A stretch of DNA of 64,000 nt from Bos javanicus. Taxonomy: Eukaryota > Chordata > Mammalia > Artiodactyla > Bovidae. A program made the translations under genes and the position numbers. Below, piece after piece: positions 1 to 10,628 of this stretch; the first letter of the stretch is position 1; every line of letters begins with the position of its first letter. The DNA is taken from positions 85,275 to 149,274 of the forward strand of contig NW_026894320.1 of NCBI RefSeq assembly GCF_032452875.1. Direction: 5' to 3'. The notes beneath the pieces were generated by a model, which ran no database searches, had not been told where the DNA came from, and saw only the letters and a list, made by a program, of their open reading frames with translations.

Positions 1-231
1 AACCCTGAGGTTCCTGCCTCAACTGGAGATGAGGCCCTCTTCCAATGCACCAAACCCAGTGGAGTGCCGAGAGGCCCCTCCCACCTCCAGTTTCCCTGAC
101 TTCTCAGAGCCACCATGAGAAGCCCCCTGAGGTCACCTGCACAAGTCGAGGGACCCCAGGGTGTCCTGCCTCAACCCGAGAAAGACCTCGAGAGACCTTC
201 TTCAACACGTCTCGAGGCCAGATTCCCCTAC

Positions 232-1429
232 TGCCGTGAGCCGGCATATTGCATATTGAGTGCATATTGCATATTGCATATTGAGTGCAGCACTTTCCAC
301 AGCATCATCTTTCAGGATCTGGAATAGCTCCACTGGAATTCTATCACTGCTGGGAGCCAGTGAGGAACTCCGCCCATGACAAAGGTCATGAGGAAGGAGG
401 CTCGGCATACGCAAAGGCGGGATCGAGCTTCAGGAGTCCCCCTGGAAATTCTCGAGCATATACCCCCCAAACCAGAGTCTGCCTACTTTCTGCTTGTGCT
501 TGCACCTAAACCTCTGACTTTACGGGGGGCTCTGCCCCACTACCTCTCTCTGAAAAAGAGTTAGCTTACAGTTCCAGTTAATAATTCCTGGGTGTGACAG
601 TGTTTAACCTACAAACTCCTTTGGAAATCCTCTAGCCTGCCTGAATAGGTTTTTCCGGCCACATGTGATTGTTCAGAGCCTCCCAACTGTGAGAGGCAGG
701 AGATGTTCTAAACTGTCTAAACACAAATTCTTTTGAGTAGTTACAAGATTGATTAGAAATTGTATTGGTGAATGGTTTTTCACTTGTTGGGCCATTGTTT
801 GCTGCTAAGTTTCCATATCCCTTACCTGCTGTGTCCCTGGCAGTGTATTGATTAATATAATTGGTGTAAGTAGTAGCTTTAATGTTTGTAACCTGGGACC
901 CTTGAGTTAATTCTTTTTCTTGTTATAGCCCACCACACCTTTGCTCTGTAGGAATGCAACTTTATCTAATGCTTTTTTGGAGGGTGGCTCCTGACCAACC
1001 ACCTTTAGAGAAAAATAAGTTTTCTGAAGAAAAGGTCTTAAAATGTTAACAGGCCTCCGGGCCAGAAGATGATGCAAATCACCTAAGCTTTTGCATATGA
1101 TAAGTTTGCAGGAAGAAAGCCTGGTTTGCTGCAAGACTCTACCCCTTCCCCCATTATCCTCTATGCATAACTTAAGGTATAAAAACTACTTTGAAAAATA
1201 AAGTGCGGGCCTTGTTCACCGAAACTTGGTCTCACCATGTCGTTCTTTCTCTTACCTTCTGGCTGAATTATTCAGCCTCTTTTCGCCACTGAATTTCCTC
1301 ACTGAGCTATCCTCATTCTATTACTCTTTATATCCTTAATTAACATTTAATTAAGCAGTGGTTTCCTGATCTTCGCCTACGCCGTCTCTCCTTCGAATAC
1401 CCTGGATCAGCCGGGGCTGGTCCCCGGCA
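232..1429 (+). mobile_element. Solo LTR (endogenous retrovirus, class II/ERVK-like), copy 1
   Basis: The 1198-bp element starts TGCCG and ends CGGCA (5-bp terminal inverted repeat, canonical TG...CA). It is flanked by the 6-bp direct repeat CCCTAC at 226-231 and 1430-1435. The monomers without insertion have a single CCCTAC at the same place, proving insertion into the satellite. On the plus strand it holds a GCATATT-rich direct-repeat tract (244-290), an exact octamer ATGCAAAT (1072-1079) facing an inverted TTTTGCAT, a TATAAAA box (1178-1184) and an AATAAA signal (1197-1202). The order fits U3-R-U5. A 6-bp duplication is usual for betaretrovirus-like ERVs. No internal viral genes are present. 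It corresponds to the LTR-like insertion reported in the 1.711b satellite. Confidence 0.92.
1178..1202 (+). promoter_or_regulatory. LTR TATA box and polyadenylation signal
   Basis: TATAAAA (1178-1184) is followed after only 12 bp by AATAAA (1197-1202). Transcription starting about 25-30 bp after the TATA box would begin just past AATAAA, so the signal would be used only at the 3' end of a transcript, from a downstream LTR. The compact arrangement is seen in several retroviral LTRs. It is present unchanged in all four LTR copies of the window. Confidence 0.7.
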
Positions 1430-2608
1430 CCCTACCATGGCTCGAGAGCAATGACGCGCTCGCCCTCGCCACTCGCATGGAGACCCGACTTCCCTGGCGC
1501 CCCACGAGAGGCTCACTGACCTCGCCGTCGTACCTCGTGAGAAAGCGCACACTGGGGCCGCCGCTCGAGAACAACCCCAAGACTCCCCCGTCATCGCGAG
1601 ATGAGGGCCTTCGTCTCCTGCATGGCCTAGAGACCAATCTCGCGACCTCTCTCCAAAAGCCTCAGGAGGCTTGACTCCCTTTAGTCCACCCAGTGAGCTC
1701 CAAGAGATACCCGTGGCGACTCGAGAGCAGAGCGGGGTTCTTTGCTTCCACTCGAGATGGATGCCTGTCTCCCCGGGTGTGTCTGGAATGCAACCCCGAG
1801 ATCCCTGTCGCCCCTGGAGAGGAACACTGGCTTCTGGACACAAGCCTAGATGAGGTCTATTGGCCCTGCAGTCACTCGAGAGCAATCCCCAGCTTTCCTT
1901 CGCAACTCGAATGGAAGATTGGACTTCCCTGGGCCTACACAAGAAGCATCCTGAATTCCCCGTCGTAATTCGAGAATCCTGCTACACCTCGAGAAAAACC
2001 ACGTGGTTCCCCCGTCATCGCAAGATGTAGCCCTGTGCCGCTACAGCGTCTCAGGAGAAGTCCCACTTTAGGAATTGGAGTTCGAAACGGTACTTGTCAC
2101 CCTTGATGCGACCCACAAAGTGCCCCGACATCCCGGTCTCCCTCGAGAGGAACACCGAAGTTTTCTGGCAACACTTCCTCTGAGCCTCTTCTACCCTCCT
2201 GATCTGGACAGGAGGGTCGACTCCCCTGCTTTGTCTGGAAGGGGTTCCCGGCCTTCCGGTCGCACCTCAGGATGAGGCCGGTCTCACGACGACATTCCAG
2301 ACGTGGCCTCGTGGGTGGTTCCACATTCCGAAGGACCCCGATTTCCCGGTCCCCTCTTGATAAGAACCCGATGCCCGGACACCTCTTCGAACTCCACCCT
2401 GTGAATGAAGTCAACACGAAGGGGCAGTGACTCGCCCGTGCATCGTCGGGAAAAGACCCCCAGGTTCCAAATACCGCTCGACAAGTGGCCTGTCTCCCCG
2501 GGAACACCTCGAGAGGCAAGCGGAGTTCCATGCCTCAACCCAAGACGAGGCCTGACTCTCCTGTCCCAAGTCTGCAGGGACCTTGCGGTCGGAGTCTGAA
2601 GTCAGAGG

Positions 2609-5215
2609 AACCCTGAGGTTCCTGCCTCAACTGGAGATGAGGCCCTCTTCCAATGCACCAAACCCAGTGGAGTGCCGAGAGGCCCCTCCCACCTCCAGTT
2701 TCCCTGACTTCTCAGAGCCACCATGAGAAGCCCCCTGAGGTCACCTGCACAAGTCGAGGGACCCCAGGGTGTCCTGCCTCAACCCGAGAAAGACCTCGAG
2801 AGACCTTCTTCAACACGTCTCGAGGCCAGATTCCCCTACTGCCGTGAGCCGGCATATTGCATATTGAGTGCATATTGCATATTGCATATTGAGTGCAGCA
2901 CTTTCCACAGCATCATCTTTCAGGATCTGGAATAGCTCCACTGGAATTCTATCACTGCTGGGAGCCAGTGAGGAACTCCGCCCATGACAAAGGTCATGAG
3001 GAAGGAGGCTCGGCATACGCAAAGGCGGGATCGAGCTTCAGGAGTCCCCCTGGAAATTCTCGAGCATATACCCCCAAACCAGAGTCTGCCTACTTTCTGC
3101 TTGTGCTTGCACCTAAACCTCTGACTTTACGGGGGCTCTGCCCCACTACCTCTCTCTGAAAAAAGAGTTAGCTTACAGTCCCAGTTAATAATTCCTGGGT
3201 GTGACAGTGTTTAACCTACAAACTCCTTTGGAAATCCTCTAGCCTGCCTGAATAGGTTTTTCCGGCCACATGTGATTGTTCAGAGCCTCCCAACTGTGAG
3301 AGGCAGGAGATGTTCTAAACTGTCTAAACACAAATTCTTTTGAGTAGTTACAAGATTGATTAGAAATTGTATTGGTGAATGGTTTTTCACTTGTTGGGCC
3401 ATTGTTTGCTGCTAAGTTTCCATATCCCTTACCTGCTGTGTCCCTGGCAGTGTATTGATTAATATAATTGGTGTAAGTAGTAGCTTTAATGTTTGTAACC
3501 TGGGACCCTTGAGTTAATTCTTTTTCTTGTTATAGCCCACCACACCTTTGCTCTGTAGGAATGCAACTTTATCTAATGCTTTTTTGGAGGGTGGCTCCTG
3601 ACCAACCACCTTTAGAGAAAAATAAGTTTTCTGAAGAAAAGGTCTTAAAATGTTAACAGGCCTCCGGGCCAGAAGATGATGCAAATCACCTAAGCTTTTG
3701 CATATGATAAGTTTGCAGGAAGAAAGCCTGGTTTGCTGCAAGACTCTACCCCTTCCCCCATTATCCTCTATGCATAACTTAAGGTATAAAAACTACTTTG
3801 AAAAATAAAGTGCGGGCCTTGTTCACCGAAACTTGGTCTCACCATGTCGTTCTTTCTCTTACCTTCTGGCTGAATTATTCAGCCTCTTTTCGCCACTGAA
3901 TTTCCTCACTGAGCTATCCTCATTCTATTACTCTTTATATCCTTAATTAACATTTAATTAAGCAGTGGTTTCCTGATCTTCGCCTACGCCGTCTCTCCTT
4001 CGAATACCCTGGATCAGCCGGGGCTGGTCCCCGGCACCCTACCATGGCTCGAGAGCAATGACGCGCTCGCCCTCGCCACTCGCATGGAGACCCGACTTCC
4101 CTGGCGCCCCACGAGAGGCTCACTGACCTCGCCGTCGTACCTCGTGAGAAAGCGCACACTGGGGCCGCCGCTCGAGAACAACCCCAAGACTCCCCCGTCA
4201 TCGCGAGATGAGGGCCTTCGTCTCCTGCATGGCCTAGAGACCAATCTCGCGACCTCTCTCCAAAAGCCTCAGGAGGCTTGACTCCCTTTAGTCCACCCAG
4301 TGAGCTCCAAGAGATACCCGTCGCGACTCGAGAGCAGAGCGGGGTTCTTTGCTTCCACTCGAGATGGATGCCTGTCTCCCCGGGTGTGTCTGGAATGCAA
4401 CCCCGAGATCCCTGTCGCCCCTGGAGAGGAACACTGGCTTCTGGACACAAGCCTAGATGAGGTCTATTGGCCCTGCAGTCACTCGAGAGCAATCCCCAGC
4501 TTTCCTTCGCAACTCGAATGGAAGATTGGACTTCCCTGGGCCTACACAAGAAGCATCCTGAATTCCCCGTCGTAATTCGAGAATCCTGCTACACCTCGAG
4601 AAAAACCACGTGGTTCCCCCGTCATCGCAAGATGTAGCCCTGTGCCGCTACAGCGTCTCAGGAGAAGTCCCACTTTAGGAATTGGAGTTCGAAACGGTAC
4701 TTGTCACCCTTGATGCGACCCACAAAGTGCCCCGACATCCCGGTCTCCCTCGAGAGGAACACCGAAGTTTTCTGGCAACACTTCCTCTGAGCCTCTTCTA
4801 CCCTCCTGATCTGGACAGGAGGGTCGACTCCCCTGCTTTGTCTGGAAGGGGTTCCCGGCCTTCCGGTCGCACCTCAGGATGAGGCCGGTCTCACGACGAC
4901 ATTCCAGACGTGGCCTCGTGGGTGGTTCCACATTCCGAAGGACCCCGATTTCCCGGTCCCCTCTTGATAAGAACCCGATGCCCGGACACCTCTTCGAACT
5001 CCACCCTGTGAATGAAGTCAACACGAAGGGGCAGTGACTCGCCCGTGCATCGTCGGGAAAAGACCCCCAGGTTCCAAATACCGCTCGACAAGTGGCCTGT
5101 CTCCCCGGGAACACCTCGAGAGGCAAGCGGAGTTCCATGCCTCAACCCAAGACGAGGCCTGACTCTCCTGTCCCAAGTCTGCAGGGACCTTGCGGTCGGA
5201 GTCTGAAGTCAGAGG
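2609..5215 (+). repeat. Satellite I monomer 2, LTR-bearing
   Basis: 2607 bp. With monomer 3 it forms the first complete 4011-bp higher-order unit (2609-6619). It shares the GTCGCGACTCGAG variant with monomer 4. Confidence 0.9.
2840..4036 (+). mobile_element. Solo LTR, copy 2
   Basis: 1197 bp, TGCCG...CGGCA, with target duplications CCCTAC at 2834-2839 and 4037-4042. It differs from copy 1 by single-base indels in C and G runs. Confidence 0.92.
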
Positions 5216-6619
5216 AACCCTGAGGTTCCTGCCTCAACTGGAGATGAGGCCCTCTTCCAATGCACCAAACCCAGTGGAGTGCCGAGAGGCCCCTCCCACC
5301 TCCAGTTTCCCTGACTTCTCAGAGCCACCATGAGAAGCCCCCTGAGGTCACCTGCACAAGTCGAGGGACCCCAGGGTGTCCTGCCTCAACCCGAGAAAGA
5401 CCTCGAGAGACCTTCTTCAACACGTCTCGAGGCCAGATTCCCCTACTATGACTTGAGAGTAAAGACGCGCTCCCCCTCGCCATTCGCATGGAGACCCGAC
5501 TTCCTTGCCGCCCCACGAGAGGCTCACTGACCTCGCCGTCGTACCTCGCGAGAAACCGCACACTGGGGCCGCCGCTCGAGAACAACCCCGAGCCTCCCCC
5601 GTCATCGCGACTTGAGGGCCTTCGTCTCCTGTATGGCCTAGAGACCAGTCTCTCGACCTCTCTCCAAACGCCTCAGGAGGCTTGACTCCCTTTAGTCCAC
5701 CCAGTGAGCTCCAAGAGATACCCGTCGCGACTCAAGAGCAGAGCGGGGTTCTTTGCTCCCACTCGAGATGGATGCCTGTCTCCCCGGGTGCGTCTGGAAT
5801 GCAACCCCGAGATCCCTTTCGCCCCTGGAGAGGAACATTGGCTTCTGGACACAAGCCTAGATGAGTTCTTTTGGCCCTGCAGTCACTCGAGAGCAATCCC
5901 CAGCTTTCCTTCGCAACTCGAATGGAAGATTGGACTTCCCTGGGCCAACACAAGAGGCATCCTGAATTACCCGTCGTAACTCGAGAATCCCGCTGCAACT
6001 CGAGAAAATCCACGTGGCTCCACCGTCATCGCAAGATGAAGCCCTTTCCCGCTACAGTGTCTCAGGAGAAGTCCCACGTTAGGTATTGGAGGTCGAAACG
6101 GTACTTGGCACCCTTGATGCGACCCACAAAGTGCCCCGACATCCCGGTCTCCCTCAAGAGGAACACCGAGGTTTTCCCGCACCACTTCCTCTGAGCCCCT
6201 TCTACCCTCCTGATCTGGACAGGAGGGTCGACTCCCCTGCTTTGTCTGGAAGGGGTTCCCGGCCTTCCGGTCGCACCTCAGGATGAGGCCGGTCTCACGA
6301 CGACATTCCAGACGTGGCCTCGTGGGTGGTTCCACATTCCGAAGGACCCCGATTTCCCGGTCCCCTCTTGATAAGAACCCGATGCCCGGACACCTCTTCG
6401 AACTCCACCCTGTGAATGAAGTCAACACGAAGGGGCAGTGACTCGCCCGTGCATCGTTGGGAAAAGACCCCCAGGTTCCAAATACCGCTCGACAAGTGGC
6501 CTGTCTCCCCGGGAACACCTCGAGAGGCAAGCGGAGTTCCATGCCTCAACCCAAGACGAGGCCTGACTCTCCTGTCCCAAGTCTGCAGGGACCTTGCGGT
6601 CGGAGTCTGAAGTCAGAGG
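5216..6619 (+). repeat. Satellite I monomer 3, empty-site type
   Basis: 1404 bp with no insertion. The unoccupied target CCCTAC lies at 5441-5446 and continues directly into TATGACTTGAGAG, the counterpart of CATGGCTCGAGAG downstream of the LTR. It carries fixed differences from LTR monomers along its whole length (for example CTCGAGAATCCCGCTGCAAC at 5980-5999), so it is an independent lineage and not a precise excision product. Confidence 0.9.
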
Positions 6620-9225
6620 AACCCTGAGGTTCCTGCCTCAACTGGAGATGAGGCCCTCTTCCAATGCACCAAACCCAGTGGAGTGCCGAGAGGCCCCTCC
6701 CACCTCCAGTTTCCCTGACTTCTCAGAGCCACCATGAGAAGCCCCCTGAGGTCACCTGCACAAGTCGAGGGACCCCAGGGTGTCCTGCCTCAACCCGAGA
6801 AAGACCTCGAGAGACCTTCTTCAACACGTCTCGAGGCCAGATTCCCCTACTGCCGTGAGCCGGCATATTGCATATTGAGTGCATATTGCATATTGCATAT
6901 TGAGTGCAGCACTTTCCACAGCATCATCTTTCAGGATCTGGAATAGCTCCACTGGAATTCTATCACTGCTGGGAGCCAGTGAGGAACTCCGCCCATGACA
7001 AAGGTCATGAGGAAGGAGGCTCGGCATACGCAAAGGCGGGATCGAGCTTCAGGAGTCCCCTGGAAATTCTCGAGCATATACCCCCAAACCAGAGTCTGCC
7101 TACTTTCTGCTTGTGCTTGCACCTAAACCTCTGACTTTACGGGGGCTCTGCCCCACTACCTCTCTCTGAAAAAAGAGTTAGCTTACAGTCCCAGTTAATA
7201 ATTCCTGGGTGTGACAGTGTTTAACCTACAAACTCCTTTGGAAATCCTCTAGCCTGCCTGAATAGGTTTTTCCGGCCACATGTGATTGTTCAGAGCCTCC
7301 CAACTGTGAGAGGCAGGAGATGTTCTAAACTGTCTAAACACAAATTCTTTTGAGTAGTTACAAGATTGATTAGAAATTGTATTGGTGAATGGTTTTTCAC
7401 TTGTTGGGCCATTGTTTGCTGCTAAGTTTCCATATCCCTTACCTGCTGTGTCCCTGGCAGTGTATTGATTAATATAATTGGTGTAAGTAGTAGCTTTAAT
7501 GTTTGTAACCTGGGACCCTTGAGTTAATTCTTTTTCTTGTTATAGCCCACCACACCTTTGCTCTGTAGGAATGCAACTTTATCTAATGCTTTTTTGGAGG
7601 GTGGCTCCTGACCAACCACCTTTAGAGAAAAATAAGTTTTCTGAAGAAAAGGTCTTAAAATGTTAACAGGCCTCCGGGCCAGAAGATGATGCAAATCACC
7701 TAAGCTTTTGCATATGATAAGTTTGCAGGAAGAAAGCCTGGTTTGCTGCAAGACTCTACCCCTTCCCCCATTATCCTCTATGCATAACTTAAGGTATAAA
7801 AACTACTTTGAAAAATAAAGTGCGGGCCTTGTTCACCGAAACTTGGTCTCACCATGTCGTTCTTTCTCTTACCTTCTGGCTGAATTATTCAGCCTCTTTT
7901 CGCCACTGAATTTCCTCACTGAGCTATCCTCATTCTATTACTCTTTATATCCTTAATTAACATTTAATTAAGCAGTGGTTTCCTGATCTTCGCCTACGCC
8001 GTCTCTCCTTCGAATACCCTGGATCAGCCGGGGCTGGTCCCCGGCACCCTACCATGGCTCGAGAGCAATGACGCGCTCGCCCTCGCCACTCGCATGGAGA
8101 CCCGACTTCCCTGGCGCCCCACGAGAGGCTCACTGACCTCGCCGTCGTACCTCGTGAGAAAGCGCACACTGGGGCCGCCGCTCGAGAACAACCCCAAGAC
8201 TCCCCCGTCATCGCGAGATGAGGGCCTTCGTCTCCTGCATGGCCTAGAGACCAATCTCGCGACCTCTCTCCAAAAGCCTCAGGAGGCTTGACTCCCTTTA
8301 GTCCACCCAGTGAGCTCCAAGAGATACCCGTCGCGACTCGAGAGCAGAGCGGGGTTCTTTGCTTCCACTCGAGATGGATGCCTGTCTCCCCGGGTGTGTC
8401 TGGAATGCAACCCCGAGATCCCTGTCGCCCCTGGAGAGGAACACTGGCTTCTGGACACAAGCCTAGATGAGGTCTATTGGCCCTGCAGTCACTCGAGAGC
8501 AATCCCCAGCTTTCCTTCGCAACTCGAATGGAAGATTGGACTTCCCTGGGCCTACACAAGAAGCATCCTGAATTCCCCGTCGTAATTCGAGAATCCTGCT
8601 ACACCTCGAGAAAAACCACGTGGTTCCCCCGTCATCGCAAGATGTAGCCCTGTGCCGCTACAGCGTCTCAGGAGAAGTCCCACTTTAGGAATTGGAGTTC
8701 GAAACGGTACTTGTCACCCTTGATGCGACCCACAAAGTGCCCCGACATCCCGGTCTCCCTCGAGAGGAACACCGAAGTTTTCTGGCAACACTTCCTCTGA
8801 GCCTCTTCTACCCTCCTGATCTGGACAGGAGGGTCGACTCCCCTGCTTTGTCTGGAAGGGGTTCCCGGCCTTCCGGTCGCACCTCAGGATGAGGCCGGTC
8901 TCACGACGACATTCCAGACGTGGCCTCGTGGGTGGTTCCACATTCCGAAGGACCCCGATTTCCCGGTCCCCTCTTGATAAGAACCCGATGCCCGGACACC
9001 TCTTCGAACTCCACCCTGTGAATGAAGTCAACACGAAGGGGCAGTGACTCGCCCGTGCATCGTCGGGAAAAGACCCCCAGGTTCCAAATACCGCTCGAAA
9101 AGTGGCCTGTCTCCCCGGGAACACCTCGAGAGGCAAGCGGAGTTCCATGCCTCAACCCAAGACGAGGCCTGACTCTCCTGTCCCAAGTCTGCAGGGACCT
9201 TGCGGTCGGAGTCTGAAGTCAGAGG
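6620..9225 (+). repeat. Satellite I monomer 4, LTR-bearing
   Basis: 2606 bp. First half of the second 4009-bp higher-order unit (6620-10628). Nearly identical to monomer 2. Confidence 0.9.
6851..8046 (+). mobile_element. Solo LTR, copy 3
   Basis: 1196 bp with TG...CA ends and CCCTAC duplications at 6845-6850 and 8047-8052. One C is missing in the GAGTCCCC run near 7053-7060 compared with the other copies. Confidence 0.92.
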
Positions 9226-10628
9226 AACCCTGAGGTTCCTGCCTCAACTGGAGATGAGGCCCTCTTCCAATGCACCAAACCCAGTGGAGTGCCGAGAGGC
9301 CCCTCCCACCTCCAGTTTCCCTGACTTCTCAGAGCCACCATGAGAAGCCCCCTGAGGTCACCTGCACAAGTCGAGGGACCCCAGGGTGTCCTGCCTCAAC
9401 CCGAGAAAGACCTCGAGAGACCTTCTTCAACACGTCTCGAGGCCAGATTCCCCTACTATGACTTGAGAGTAAAGACGCGCTCCCCCTCGCCATTCGCATG
9501 GAGACCCGACTTCCTTGCCGCCCCACGAGAGGCTCACTGACCTCGCCGTCGTACCTCGCGAGAAACCGCACACTGGGGCCGCTGCTCGAGAACAACCCCG
9601 AGCCTCCCCCGTCATCGCGACTTGAGGGCCTTCGTCTCCTGTATGGCCTAGAGACCAGTCTCTCGACCTCTCTCCAAACGCCTCAGGAGGCTTGACTCCC
9701 TTTAGTCCACCCAGTGAGCTCCAAGAGATACCCGTCGCGACTCAAGAGCAGAGCGGGGTTCTTTGCTCCCACTCGAGATGGATGCCTGTCTCCCCGGGTG
9801 CGTCTGGAATGCAACCCCGAGATCCCTTTCGCCCCTGGAGAGGAACATTGGCTTCTGGACACAAGCCTAGATGAGGTCTATTGGCCCTGCAGTCACTCGA
9901 GAGCAATCCCCAGCTTTCCTTCGCAACTCGAATGGAAGATTGGACTTCCCTGGGCCAACACAAGAGGCATCCTGAATTCCCCGTCGTAACTCGAGAATCC
10001 CGCTGCAACTCGAGAAAATCCACGTGGCTCCCCCGTCATCGCAAGATGAAGCCCTTTCCCGCTACAGTGTCTCAGGAGAAGTCCCACGTTAGGTATTGGA
10101 GGTCGAAACGGTACTTGGCACCCTTGATGCGACCCACAAAGTGCCCCGACATCCCGGTCTCCCTCAAGAGGAACACCGAGGTTTTCCCGCACCACTTCCT
10201 CTGAGCCCCTTCTACCCTCCTGATCTGGACAGGAGGGTCGACTCCCCTGCTTTGTCTGGAAGGGGTTCCCGGCCTTCCGGTCGCACCTCAGGATGAGGCC
10301 GGTCTCACGACGACATTCCAGACGTGGCCTCGTGGGTGGTTCCACATTCCGAAGGACCCCGATTTCCCGGTCCCCTCTTGATAAGAACCCGATGCCCGGA
10401 CACCTCTTCGAACTCCACCCTGTGAATGAAGTCAACACGAAGGGGCAGTGACTCGCCCGTGCATCGTCGGGAAAAGACCCCAGGTTCCAAATACCGCTCG
10501 ACAAGTGGCCTGTCTCCCCGGGAACACCTCGAGAGGCAAGCGGAGTTCCATGCCTCAACCCAAGACGAGGCCTGACTCTCCTGTCCCAAGTCTGCAGGGA
10601 CCTTGCGGTCGGAGTCTGAAGTCAGAGG
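9226..10628 (+). repeat. Satellite I monomer 5, empty-site type
   Basis: 1403 bp, with the empty target CCCTAC at 9451-9456. One C shorter than monomer 3 in the run at about 10477-10480. Confidence 0.9.

Larger units (their letters stand above)
1..2608 (+). repeat. Satellite I monomer 1, LTR-bearing
   Basis: 2608 bp, with a solo LTR at 232-1429. It shares private variants with monomer 6 (a six-C run at about 463-470, and GTGGCGACTCGAG instead of GTCGCGACTCGAG at about 1711-1723), so it belongs to the same sub-lineage as monomer 6 rather than to its neighbour monomer 2. Confidence 0.9.

Noticed and set aside
232..1429. Intact endogenous retrovirus
   Set aside because: Only one LTR with a single pair of target duplications. 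No primer-binding site, gag, pol or env between two LTRs.
1340..1942. 200-codon minus-strand frame over the LTR/satellite border, repeated at 3947, 7957 and 11968
   Set aside because: It spans two unrelated elements (LTR end and satellite monomer), recurs only because the repeat recurs, and has no domain.
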